Shown here one piece after another: positions 8,545 through 16,372 of a stretch of DNA of 64,000 nt (positions within the stretch are counted from its first letter, which is position 1; every line of letters starts with the position of its first letter). Below the pieces are notes generated by a model. It worked only from the letters and a program-made list of their open reading frames with translations, did no database searches and was not told the DNA's origin. The position numbers and the translations under genes were made by a program. This DNA is from Halococcus morrhuae DSM 1307 (lineage in GTDB: Archaea > Halobacteriota > Halobacteria > Halobacteriales > Halococcaceae), in the NCBI RefSeq assembly GCF_000336695.1, contig NZ_AOMC01000070.1, forward strand, positions 1,023 through 65,022, read 5' to 3'.

Positions 8545-9612
8545 TCATAGTGGCTCCTCACCCTCGATGATGCGCACCGCGCGATCGGCGAGTTCGGGCA
8601 CGCCCGTCTCCATCTTCGGATAGAGCGGGTCGTCGGCGTTGCCCTCCAGGTAGCGCCGGAAGAACATCTCGCCAAGCCCGGCGAGCTTGTAGACCGCGAG
8701 CGCACGATAGAACCGATCGTTCTCGTACTCGATCCCCGTCCGCTGCTCGTAGCGCTCGACGAGCTCCTGCCGACTGGGATAGCCTTCGCGGGTCATGAAC
8801 GTCGCGGTGAGCGAGTCGGTCGCCGCCGGGGGTTCGGGATCGCCCTCGTCCCACCAGTACGACAGCAGCCAGCCGAGATCGACGAGCGGGTTGCCGAGCG
8901 TGCTCAGCTCCCAGTCGAACACCGCGACGATCTCGGGTGGCGTTCCCGGCCCGAACATCACGTTGTCGAGCTTGTAGTCGCCCTGGACGAGCGTGTGCGT
9001 CGGCGCGTCGGGGACGTTCTCGGTCAGCCACTCCATCACGTCGTAGAGCGCGGGTACCTCGCGCTCCTCGCTCGTGACGTCGAACGCCCAGGTCAGCTGC
9101 TCGGACCAGCGGCTCACCTGCCGCTCGGTGAACCCCTCGGGATGGCCGAACTCGCCGAGGCCCGCCTCCTCGTAGTCGACCGCGTGGACCTCGGCGAGTC
9201 CGTCGACGAGCTCCTCGCCGATCCGTCGTCGGTGATCGGGCGTGGCGAAACGTTCGGGCTCACCCTCGCGCAGCACGTCGCCCGCGATGCGCTCCATCAC
9301 GTAGAAATCACAGCCCAAGACCGAGTGGTCCTCGCAGGCCAACACGGTGGGCGGCACTCTGACCGGCGTGTCCTGGAGCGCGTCCATCACGCGATACTCC
9401 CGCAGCACGTCGTGGGCGGTGTCGGCGACCTCGCCGGGTGGCGGTCGGCGAACCACGAGGTCGCGATCGCCCCACTCGACGAACAGCGTCTCGTTCGAGT
9501 GGCCCTCCTGATGGTGCTGAACGTCGAACGCCTCGACCGCTCCGAGTTCGCGCTCGAAGTAGTCGGCGAGCGACTCCCGATCGACGATGCGCGCGAAATA
9601 CTCGTCGCTCAT
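8545..9612 (-). CDS. APH-family phosphotransferase (ACAD10/11 kinase-like)
   Basis: A 355-residue protein-kinase-fold phosphotransferase of the aminoglycoside phosphotransferase family. The catalytic loop is QGDYKLDNVMF with D212 and N217; the metal-binding DWE starts at D233. NPLVDLGWLLSYWWDEGDP and the preceding features match the N-terminal domain of ACAD10/ACAD11 and bacterial LvaA, which phosphorylate the 4-hydroxyl of 4-hydroxyacyl-CoA. It is first gene of the minus-strand operon with HADH, thioesterase and MaoC, and divergent from an acyl-CoA dehydrogenase resembling the ACAD11 C-terminal half. Function as a 4-hydroxyacyl-CoA kinase is inferred from family and context; antibiotic resistance is unlikely. 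The start at 9612 (MSDEYF) fits the family. Confidence 0.85.
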   Translation of the reverse strand: MSDEYFARIVDRESLADYFERELGAVEAFDVQHHQEGHSNETLFVEWGDRDLVVRRPPPGEVADTAHDVLREYRVMDALQDTPVRVPPTVLACEDHSVLGCDFYVMERIAGDVLREGEPERFATPDHRRRIGEELVDGLAEVHAVDYEEAGLGEFGHPEGFTERQVSRWSEQLTWAFDVTSEEREVPALYDVMEWLTENVPDAPTHTLVQGDYKLDNVMFGPGTPPEIVAVFDWELSTLGNPLVDLGWLLSYWWDEGDPEPPAATDSLTATFMTREGYPSRQELVERYEQRTGIEYENDRFYRALAVYKLAGLGEMFFRRYLEGNADDPLYPKMETGVPELADRAVRIIEGEEPL

Positions 9613-9645
9613 CGGACCCCTCGATTCGACGGCGACTGCGATCTC

Positions 9646-9660
9646 GTTACCATTGGTAGA
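9646..9660. promoter_or_regulatory. candidate operator, GTTACC-N3-GGTA type
   Basis: GTTACCATTGGTAGA lies between the divergent kinase (start 9612) and dehydrogenase (start 9856) genes. Its left arm and core match the perfect palindrome GTTACCGGTGGTAAC at 17118, upstream of an SDR gene. Two such sites in front of acyl-CoA-type genes suggest one local regulator (inference). Confidence 0.35.
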
Positions 9661-9825
9661 TCGATTGTGCGCCCGGCTACGAATATCTACTGGACACATC
9701 TACGTCAACCGACACTTCTGTCGGCATTCCCCGTCGTCTGCGGCCTCATGTGGCCGATGACTTTGATCGGCGAAACCAGTCACATTCACCGACTGTGTGT
9801 GGAATCGTCAGTAATCGCCCTACCG

Positions 9826-9832
9826 TTTTACA
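9826..9832 (+). promoter_or_regulatory. TATA-like box for dehydrogenase at 9856
   Basis: TTTTACA lies 24-30 bases before the ATG at 9856, the leaderless spacing seen elsewhere in the window. Confidence 0.45.
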
Positions 9833-9855
9833 ATGTAGTGCCGAGAAGAGGGTGC

Positions 9856-11067
9856 ATGGACTACGACGACTCGGCGACCGCACAGGAACTGCGCGATCGC
9901 GCCCGTGAATTCATGGATGAAGTCGTGCTACCGAAGGAGCGCGCCAACGCCGCTGGCAGCGTCTCCCAGGAGACGATCGACGAACTACGAGAACAGGCCC
10001 GCGAGTACGACGTGTATGCACCCCAAATCTCCGAAGAGCATGGTGGAATGGGGATCGCGCTCCGGGACGTACTACCGCTGTTCGAGGAGGCGGGCCGAAG
10101 CCTACTCGGTGCGCCAGCGATGCGCGTCGACGCGCCCGACGAGGGGAACATGCACACGCTCGAACTCGTCGGCACCGCGGCGCAGAAAGAGGAGTGGCTC
10201 GATCCGCTGGTGGCGGGCGAGATTCGTTCTGGTTTCGCGATGACCGAACCAGCTCCCGGCGGCGGATCGGACCCGAAGATGCTCCGCACGACGGCCGAAA
10301 AGGAAGACGGTGAATGGGTCATCGACGGCCACAAATGGTGGACCACCCAGGGCAGTGCGGCCGACGTACTGCTGGTGATGGCTCGCACCGACGAGGAAGC
10401 CCACCCCTACGCCGGCTGCTCGATCATCCTCGTGCCGACCGACGCTGAGGGCGTCGAGATCGTTCGCGACATCCCCCATCTCGGTCAGGATCTCATGCCC
10501 GAGAGCCACGCCGAGATCCGCTTCGACGGGGTGTGCGTGCCCGAAGAAAACCTCCTCGGCGAGGAGAACGAGGGGTTCACGGTCGCTCAGCAGCGCCTCG
10601 GACCCGCGCGACTGACCCACTGCATGCGCTTTTCCGGGATGGCCGATCGCGCGCTCGACGTGGCGAAGGCCTACATGAACGAGCGCGAGGCGTTCGGCTC
10701 GTCGCTCGCGGACAAACAGGCCCAGCGGTTCGCGATCGCGGAGGCCGAAACCCGCCTGCACGCCGCGCGGACGATGGTGAGGGACGCCGCGACGAAGCTC
10801 GACGCCGGCGACGAGGCCAGAGTCGAGGTCTCGATGAGCAAGGTCTTCGCCGCCAACGTCGCCCAGGAGACGATCGATCTCGCGATCCAGTGCTGTGGTG
10901 GGGCCGGCATCAGCAGGGACCTGCCGCTCGCGGACTTCTACGACGCTGTGCGCGCCTTCCGCATCGTCGACGGGGCCGACGAGGTCCACAAGCGAACGAT
11001 CGCGCGTGCGGTCTTCGAGGACACCGACTCGGCCGAGATCGAGGCGGTGCCGCGTTTCGACGGCTGA
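9856..11067 (+). CDS. acyl-CoA dehydrogenase, ACAD11-like (Asp active site)
   Basis: A 403-residue acyl-CoA dehydrogenase fold protein. It has the middle-domain AMTEPAPGGGSDPKML and HKWWTTQGSAADVL and the C-terminal IQCCGGAGISRDLPLADFY. The usual active-site YEGT is replaced by IVDGADEVHKR, placing D372 where most family members have Glu; this is the pattern of ACAD10/ACAD11 and LvaC-like enzymes, which eliminate phosphate from 4-phosphoacyl-CoA. The start at 9856 follows a TATA-like box at the right distance; a much longer open frame upstream runs antisense through the kinase gene and is not real. It is divergent from the matching kinase gene. Confidence 0.9.
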   Translation: MDYDDSATAQELRDRAREFMDEVVLPKERANAAGSVSQETIDELREQAREYDVYAPQISEEHGGMGIALRDVLPLFEEAGRSLLGAPAMRVDAPDEGNMHTLELVGTAAQKEEWLDPLVAGEIRSGFAMTEPAPGGGSDPKMLRTTAEKEDGEWVIDGHKWWTTQGSAADVLLVMARTDEEAHPYAGCSIILVPTDAEGVEIVRDIPHLGQDLMPESHAEIRFDGVCVPEENLLGEENEGFTVAQQRLGPARLTHCMRFSGMADRALDVAKAYMNEREAFGSSLADKQAQRFAIAEAETRLHAARTMVRDAATKLDAGDEARVEVSMSKVFAANVAQETIDLAIQCCGGAGISRDLPLADFYDAVRAFRIVDGADEVHKRTIARAVFEDTDSAEIEAVPRFDG

Positions 11068-11125
11068 TCGTCGGGTTCGGACTGGCCGGGCACAACCTTT
11101 TGCGCCGGCCGACCGTCGATGATGC

Positions 11126-11524
11126 ATGGACCACGGAATCGTACACACGGACGACGTGCGTGTTACCGACCTCTCCGACGTCGAGGAGCTCCCGCCGAAT
11201 CTCGACATCCGTTCGGTCGACGACGCGCTCGATACCGACGAGACGAACGTCAAACTCTGGTATTTCGACCCCGGCGAGGAGATCCAGTACCACGCCCACG
11301 CAGAACAGGAGGAGCTCTACTACATCGTCGAAGGCGAGTTCTCGGTCAAGCTCGGCCGCTCGGGCGAGGAGGAGATCCACGAGGTCGGTCCGGGTACGTT
11401 CTACGCCGCCGGCCCCGAGATCGGTCACGGTCACCGCTATCTGGGTGACGATCAGGGGATCGTGCTCGCCATCGGTGCACCGTCGGTGGAGGATCCGGGA
11501 CTCGATCCGCACGACCTCGACTGA
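11126..11524 (+). CDS. cupin domain protein
   Basis: A 132-residue single cupin barrel. Motif 1 is EEIQYHAHAEQEELYYIVEG, giving His, His and Glu as metal ligands; motif 2 is VGPGTFYAAGPEIGHGHR with a further His. It probably binds a divalent metal and could be an isomerase, dioxygenase or sensor; the substrate is unknown. A CTTTTG element lies 24-29 bases upstream, so it is probably transcribed separately from the dehydrogenase that ends 58 bases before it. It is convergent with the amphi-Trp gene. Confidence 0.88.
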   Translation: MDHGIVHTDDVRVTDLSDVEELPPNLDIRSVDDALDTDETNVKLWYFDPGEEIQYHAHAEQEELYYIVEGEFSVKLGRSGEEEIHEVGPGTFYAAGPEIGHGHRYLGDDQGIVLAIGAPSVEDPGLDPHDLD

Positions 11525-11569
11525 TTATTCTCTCCTCTGTACCGACCATCACTTTTACTCTCTGACACT

Positions 11570-12058
11570 CTATTCGGAGACGACGCTGGCGTCGGGGGCG
11601 TTCTGCATCACGCTCCGCATGCCCTTGAGCGCGTTCTGCTTGCTCGTGTAGCCCTCGCCGCTCGTGGCGATGATGTTGCCGTTCCGGTGGACGAGCCGCC
11701 AGCGCCACTCGCTCGCCTTGTCCCGAAAGACCTCGAAACGACCGAGGCTGTGAGCGGGTTCGGCCCCGGCGTCGTCGCTCTCCGTAGACTCACTCTCGGC
11801 GGCCGAAGAAGTGCTCTCGCCCTCTTCGTCGCGTTCGTCCCATTCGAGTTCCAGTTCCAAACTCCGCTTTCCGGATTCGCGCTCGACCTCGATCTCGAAC
11901 GTCGGGGCCGCCGGCGGGTCGATATCGATCGATTGTGTCCCGTCTTCGAGCGTCACCGGCCCGTCGTTTTCGAGCGCCGTCGCCAGTGATCTGAGCACGC
12001 CGGCGATGTCTGCACGGCTCCGCCGGCGTTCGCTTTCGAACAGTGTTTCGTCGGCCAT
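11570..12058 (-). CDS. amphi-Trp / DUF1508 two-domain protein
   Basis: A 162-residue acidic protein made of two small modules. Residues about 1-75 (ETLFESERRRSRADIAGVLR and the strand-rich FEIEVERESGKRSLELELEW) resemble the haloarchaeal amphi-Trp domain. An acidic Ser/Glu linker follows, and residues about 105-162 (GRFEVFRDKASEWRWRLVHR, GEGYTSKQNALKGMRSVMQN) match DUF1508, the YegP-like domain. The biochemical function is unknown; DUF1508 proteins are thought to have stress-related roles in bacteria. It stands alone between a cupin and a glutaredoxin-like gene. Confidence 0.82.
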   Translation of the reverse strand: MADETLFESERRRSRADIAGVLRSLATALENDGPVTLEDGTQSIDIDPPAAPTFEIEVERESGKRSLELELEWDERDEEGESTSSAAESESTESDDAGAEPAHSLGRFEVFRDKASEWRWRLVHRNGNIIATSGEGYTSKQNALKGMRSVMQNAPDASVVSE

Positions 12059-12100
12059 ACCGTCGTTCCAGGCGGCGCGAGGATAAAAGGAGGTGTCCGA

Positions 12101-12346
12101 TCAGGCCGCGGCGTACGAACGATCGAGATGCTCGACGATGCGGTCGGACTCGCTCATCGTGATGCCGCGCTCGTCGTCGACGAGCACCGGGACGTCGCGC
12201 TGGCCGGAGACGCGCTTCACCTCGTCGCGTTTGGAGTGCAGCGCCTCGACCCAGATGCTGTCGAAGTCGATGTCCAGATCGTCGAGGCGATCGACGACGG
12301 CTTCGCAGTGCGGACAGCCTTCGAGACGGTAGAGCGTGATTGCCAT
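12101..12346 (-). CDS. glutaredoxin-like / GST N-terminal domain protein
   Basis: An 81-residue thioredoxin-fold protein. The redox motif CPHC occurs at residues 11-14 of MAITLYRLEGCPHCEAVVDR, followed by the cis-Pro segment RDVPVLVDDERGITMSESDR, which resembles the glutathione/thiol binding surface of glutaredoxins and GST N-domains. Haloarchaea use gamma-glutamylcysteine instead of glutathione, so the physiological thiol is probably different (known biology of the group). It is divergent from a peroxiredoxin-like gene with 73 bases between the starts; TATA-like elements GTTTTTGTC (minus) and GTTTTGTG (plus) sit in that interval. Confidence 0.9.
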   Translation of the reverse strand: MAITLYRLEGCPHCEAVVDRLDDLDIDFDSIWVEALHSKRDEVKRVSGQRDVPVLVDDERGITMSESDRIVEHLDRSYAAA

Positions 12347-12419
12347 GCCCCGTGTCCGATGGCCACGGACAAAAACCTCCCGCCGACGTCGTTTTGTGCC
12401 CGTCCGTCCAGCATGGGAC

Positions 12420-12896
12420 ATGCCACCATCCGAGGGCGAGCGCGCGCCCGATTTCACGGCGCTGCTCTGTGACGGCGAGACCTTCCACACGGCCAGCCTC
12501 TCGACCGTCTGCGACGGCGGCTGCGTGGTCGTCTTCTACGGCTTCTCGTTCAGCGCCATCGACGAGAACTGGTGGAAGCGCTACGAGCGTGCCGGCTGGA
12601 ACGAGTTCGAAATCCCTGTCGTGGGTGTGAGTCGCGAGGGCCCATACGCCCAGAATGCGTTCATCCGCTATCTCGATAGCCCGTTTCGACTGTTCAGCGA
12701 CGGCGAGAGGGCGGCCGCCGAGGCGTACGATCTACTCACGACGCGCTCGGGGATGGGCGAGACGCGAACCGCACGCCGTGCCGTCTTCGTCCTCGACGAC
12801 GATCGGCGCGTCGTCCACCGCTGGCTCGGCGAGGACTGGATCTCGCCCGTCCCACGCGCGGAGATCGAGGCAGCTGTCGCCGAACTCACCGGATAG
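12420..12896 (+). CDS. peroxiredoxin / AhpC-TSA-like redoxin domain protein
   Basis: A 158-residue thioredoxin-fold protein with the redoxin opening GERAPDFTALLCDGETFHTA. The position that normally holds the peroxidatic Cys in P-x3-T-x2-C reads GFSFSAIDENWWKRY, so that Cys is missing; Cys occurs instead at the earlier LLCDGE and VCDGGC positions. It therefore may not be a classical peroxidase. FVLDDDRRVVHRWLGEDWIS is the usual C-terminal strand-helix. The start at 12420 follows a GTTTTGTG element at leaderless distance. Its partner may be the divergent glutaredoxin-like protein. Confidence 0.8.
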   Translation: MPPSEGERAPDFTALLCDGETFHTASLSTVCDGGCVVVFYGFSFSAIDENWWKRYERAGWNEFEIPVVGVSREGPYAQNAFIRYLDSPFRLFSDGERAAAEAYDLLTTRSGMGETRTARRAVFVLDDDRRVVHRWLGEDWISPVPRAEIEAAVAELTG

Positions 12897-12940
12897 GCAG
12901 CGCCGACACGGCTATGGCGCGGACGCGCGAGGAAGTCGGT

Positions 12941-13927
12941 ATGTCGATCGCCGACTACCCACACCGGCCGGGCGCACACTGCGGGTCGGCCTCGCTGCGC
13001 AACCTGGCGGCGCGCTACGGCTGGGGGTTCGACGAGCCGCTCTGTTTCGGCCTCGGGGCGGGCATCGGCTTCGGCTACTACGAGGCGGGACCCGCCAGCC
13101 GCACCATCATGGGCCGAACCTCGTGGCTCGAATCGAGCTTCTTCGACACCCTCGCGATCCCGTTTGCGGAGGAAGACGGATCAGACTGGGAGACGGCTTG
13201 GGAGGCCGTCAACGCGCGAATCGTGGGCGGAACACCCGTCGTGCTGTTCGCCGACCTATACTACCTCGACTACTACGGAACTGACACCCACTTCGGCCCG
13301 CACACGCTCGTCTGCCTCGGCACCGAGGGAGACGACGTGCTGCTCTCTGACAGCGAGTTCGAGACCGTCCAGCGGCTGCCGATCGACCGCCTCCGGCAAG
13401 CATGGGGTTCGGAACACGGCTTCGTCGGGCCGCTGTCGAACCGCTGGCTCGCCGTCGATGGCGAGCGACCGTCGCCGAACGCGTCGATCGAGAGCGCGGC
13501 ACGGGCGGCGATCGTGCGGGCATCGGAGGGTATGCTCACCGACGATGAATCCGGCGCGTGGGGCACGCAGGGCGTGGCAGGGATCCGTCGGTTCGCACGC
13601 GAGTTGCCAGGATGGACGGAGCTGAACGACGTGTCCTGGAGCGCACGCTTCGCCTACCAGAACATCGAGCGCCGCGGCACCGGTGGCGGTGCGTTTCGGC
13701 GGCTGTACGCCGATTTCCTCGCTCAGCTCGATTTCCTGGACGATTCGTTCGCCGATCGGACCCGCGCGATCGCCGACGACTGGAGCGCACTCGGCGAGAC
13801 GCTCCGCGCGGCGAGCGAGACGCCGACCACGGAGATCTTCGAGCGCGCGAACGAGCAGGCTGCAATCATCGCCGATCGCGAGGAAGGACTGTTCGTCGAC
13901 CTCCGCAGGGAGGTGAGAGAAGATTGA
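12941..13927 (+). CDS. BtrH-like N-terminal domain / DUF4872 protein
   Basis: A 328-residue protein resembling BtrH, the acyltransferase of butirosin biosynthesis: an N-terminal C39-peptidase-like cysteine fold plus a C-terminal helical DUF4872. A papain-like triad can be proposed: C14 in GAHCGSASL, H121 in HFGPHTLVC and D137 in LLSDSEF. BtrH moves a gamma-Glu-aminobutyryl group from a carrier protein to an aminoglycoside; the archaeal substrate is unknown and no antibiotic genes are nearby. The start at 12941 follows a GAGGAAG purine stretch and fits the family N-terminus; an ATG at 12914 is the alternative. It precedes a CoA transferase gene by 37 bases and may be cotranscribed with it. Confidence 0.75.
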   Translation: MSIADYPHRPGAHCGSASLRNLAARYGWGFDEPLCFGLGAGIGFGYYEAGPASRTIMGRTSWLESSFFDTLAIPFAEEDGSDWETAWEAVNARIVGGTPVVLFADLYYLDYYGTDTHFGPHTLVCLGTEGDDVLLSDSEFETVQRLPIDRLRQAWGSEHGFVGPLSNRWLAVDGERPSPNASIESAARAAIVRASEGMLTDDESGAWGTQGVAGIRRFARELPGWTELNDVSWSARFAYQNIERRGTGGGAFRRLYADFLAQLDFLDDSFADRTRAIADDWSALGETLRAASETPTTEIFERANEQAAIIADREEGLFVDLRREVRED

Positions 13928-13964
13928 CGCGAAGGGTTATGATCCGGCCGCTGGAGCATTGGGT

Positions 13965-15137
13965 ATGCGACTCGATGGCGTCCGCGTGCTCGATCTGACG
14001 CGTCACTTGCCAGGCCCGTACGCCACCCAACTGCTCGCCGACGCCGGGGCGGAGGTCGTCAAGATCGAGGACACCGCCACCGGTGATCCGACCCGCTGGA
14101 TGAGTTTCGAGAGCGAGGGGAGCGACGGAACGCTGTTCGAGGCGGTCAATCGGGGCAAGCGAAGCGTCGCGCTCGACCTCAAAACCGACGCGGGGCGCGA
14201 GGCGTTCTTCGAGCTCGCGAGCGATGCCGACGCGCTGATCGAGGGGTTCCGGCCGGGCGTCACCGAACGCCTCGGCGTCGACGACGACTCGGTTCGCGAG
14301 CACAACCCCGAGATCGTCTACTGCTCGCTGTCGGGCTACGGACAGACCGGGCCGTACCGCACCCGTGCGGGCCACGATTTGAACTACGCCGCCTTTTCGG
14401 GCCTGCTCGACATGACCCGTGCCGACGAGAGCGCGACACCACAGGTGCCGGGCGTTCCGGTCGGCGATATGGCCGGCGGGCTCTTCGCCGCGTTCTCGAT
14501 CGTCGGCGCGCTCTGTTCGCGCGCGCTCGGCAACACCGACGGAGAGTACCTCGACATCGCCATGACTGACGTGTTGCTCTCCTTTTCGCAAGCGCTCGCG
14601 CCCGACGCGCTCGCGGGCGAGACGCCACGTCCCGGGAAGACGGCTCTCACGGGCGAGTTGCCGTGGTACGGGATCTACGAGACTGCCGACGGAAAGTTCG
14701 TCTCGATCGCGGCGCTCGAACCGCCGTTCTGGAACGCGTTCTGCGAGACCGTCGGCCGGGAGGACCTCGTCGAGACACACATGACGGACGACGCGGCGAC
14801 GCGTGCGGCGCTGCGCGAGGAACTGACAGAGCTGTTCGCCGCGAAGACCCGCGACGAGTGGGCCGAAACGTTCGCGGACAGCGACGCAACCGTCGAGCCG
14901 GTTCGCACCCTGCCGGAGGCGCTCGACCATCCACAGACCGACTCGCGAGGGATCGTCGAGCGGACGCAGTGGCCACAGCGGATCGGCTTTCCGGCGCGGT
15001 CGTCCGATCACGCTGACCCGGCAGCGGGCGTTCCGGGACACGGTGCACAGACCGGGGCGGTCCTCCGCGAGGCGGGCTACACCGATCGCGATATCGCGGA
15101 GCTGCGCGAGTCAGGGGCCGCGATTTTCGGCGAGTGA
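13965..15137 (+). CDS. CaiB/BaiF family (class III) CoA transferase
   Basis: A 390-residue class III CoA transferase that moves CoA between carboxylic acids or onto a substrate such as a racemising 2-methylacyl-CoA. The N-terminal GVRVLDLTRHLPGPYATQLL and GAEVVKIED are family signatures; the catalytic Asp is D168 in VPVGDMAGG. CSLSGYGQTGPYR is the usual CoA-binding loop. The start at 13965 (MRLDGVRV) is preferred over a TTG two codons earlier. The stop touches the stop of the convergent FMN oxidase gene. It could activate acids for the acyl-CoA pathway of this region; alternatively it is an alpha-methylacyl-CoA racemase-type enzyme. Confidence 0.92.
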   Translation: MRLDGVRVLDLTRHLPGPYATQLLADAGAEVVKIEDTATGDPTRWMSFESEGSDGTLFEAVNRGKRSVALDLKTDAGREAFFELASDADALIEGFRPGVTERLGVDDDSVREHNPEIVYCSLSGYGQTGPYRTRAGHDLNYAAFSGLLDMTRADESATPQVPGVPVGDMAGGLFAAFSIVGALCSRALGNTDGEYLDIAMTDVLLSFSQALAPDALAGETPRPGKTALTGELPWYGIYETADGKFVSIAALEPPFWNAFCETVGREDLVETHMTDDAATRAALREELTELFAAKTRDEWAETFADSDATVEPVRTLPEALDHPQTDSRGIVERTQWPQRIGFPARSSDHADPAAGVPGHGAQTGAVLREAGYTDRDIAELRESGAAIFGE

Positions 15138-16340
15138 TCAGGGACCGTCCACGCCCGATGGCCGGCGATCGAGCAGCATCGTCCTATCGAGGTCGTCGAA
15201 ACTCGTGTGGCCCGTGAGCGCGAGCGTCAGATCGAGATCGGCACGGAAGTTCTCGAGGACGGTTCCGACGCCGGCCTCGCCGTCGAGTGCCAGTCCGTAG
15301 GCGTAGGGTCGCCCGAGCAGGACGGCGTCGGCTCCGAGCGCGATCGCCTTCACGGCGTCCGCACCGCTGCGGATCCCACTATCGAACAGGACGGGTACGT
15401 CACCGACGGCATCGACCACGCCCGGAAGGGCGGTGAGTGCGCCGATCGCGCCATCGACCTGCCGGCCGCCGTGGTTCGAGACGATCACGCCATCGGCACC
15501 GCATTCGACGGCCCGTTCGGCATCGTCCGGGTGGAGCACGCCCTTGACGAGCAGGGGGAGGTCGGTCTCCGTACGGAGGCTCGCCAGATCGTCCCAAGTG
15601 AGTGAGGGGTCGCCGAAGATATCGATGAACTCCATGAGCGCCGTGCCCTCGTTCTCCTCGGGCGGGACGTCGAGGCGCTCGCGGAAGGCCGGGTCGGAGA
15701 AATAGTTCGCCACGCCCTCGCCGTCGAGGAAGGGGAGATAGCCCTGCTCGATGTCGCGCTCGCGCCAGCCGAGCAGGGGTGTGTCGAGCGTGACGACGAT
15801 CGCATCGTAGCCGGCGTTCTCGGCGCGCTCGACGAAGCTGCTCGCGATGTCGGGGTCGGCCGACCAGTAGAGCTGGAACCACTTCGGGGTCTCCCCCAGC
15901 TCCTCGGCGACGTCCTCCATCGTGTACGACGACGCCGAACTGAGCACCATCGGGACGTCGTGATCGGCCGCGGCCCGCGCGACCGCGAGTTCGCCCGCCT
16001 CGTGGATGATCGAGAGCGTGCCGAGCGGGGCGAGCAGGACCGGGAGATCGAGTTCGGTCCCGAAGAGATCGACCTGGAGGTCCCGTTCGGCGACGTCACG
16101 GAGCATTCGCGGGACGATCCGCCAGTCGGCGAACGCGTGGCGGTTCTCGGTGATCGTGTCCTCGGTGCCGGCCCCGCCGGCGACGTAGGCCGCCGCCTCG
16201 TTGCTCATCGCGGCCATCGCTCGCCGTTCGAGCTCCTCGTACCGAACCGGATGCTCGGGCGGGTCGTCGGCGAGCATCCCCGACGCGTAGACGTTGCACT
16301 GGCGGTGTTCGCCGTAGGGTTCCGAGGGGTCGTCACTCAT
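15138..16340 (-). CDS. FMN-dependent alpha-hydroxy acid oxidizing protein (lactate monooxygenase-like)
   Basis: A 400-residue FMN enzyme of the L-lactate dehydrogenase/glycolate oxidase family, oxidising an L-2-hydroxy acid to the 2-oxo acid. The C-terminal signature VIVSNHGGRQVDG supplies the catalytic His and substrate Arg; VPVLFDSGIRSGADAVKAIA and GADAVLLGRPYAYGL bind the FMN phosphate. The N-terminus (VRYEELERRAMAAMSNEAAA) and length are closest to lactate 2-monooxygenase-type proteins. The start at 16340 (MSDDPSEP) is preferred over 16376. It overlaps the upstream HAD gene region only if the longer start were used. Confidence 0.92.
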   Translation of the reverse strand: MSDDPSEPYGEHRQCNVYASGMLADDPPEHPVRYEELERRAMAAMSNEAAAYVAGGAGTEDTITENRHAFADWRIVPRMLRDVAERDLQVDLFGTELDLPVLLAPLGTLSIIHEAGELAVARAAADHDVPMVLSSASSYTMEDVAEELGETPKWFQLYWSADPDIASSFVERAENAGYDAIVVTLDTPLLGWRERDIEQGYLPFLDGEGVANYFSDPAFRERLDVPPEENEGTALMEFIDIFGDPSLTWDDLASLRTETDLPLLVKGVLHPDDAERAVECGADGVIVSNHGGRQVDGAIGALTALPGVVDAVGDVPVLFDSGIRSGADAVKAIALGADAVLLGRPYAYGLALDGEAGVGTVLENFRADLDLTLALTGHTSFDDLDRTMLLDRRPSGVDGP

Positions 16341-16372
16341 GCGAACGCCTGGCACGGCCGACACAAGTAGTT

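Noticed and set aside
8545-9612. Kinase considered as an antibiotic-resistance phosphotransferase
   Set aside because: Context with acyl-CoA genes and similarity to ACAD10/11 and LvaA kinases make a metabolic role far more likely.
8995-9855. N-terminal extension of about 287 residues on the dehydrogenase at 9856
   Set aside because: The extension runs antisense through the kinase gene and through its promoter; the ACAD motifs begin right after the ATG at 9856.
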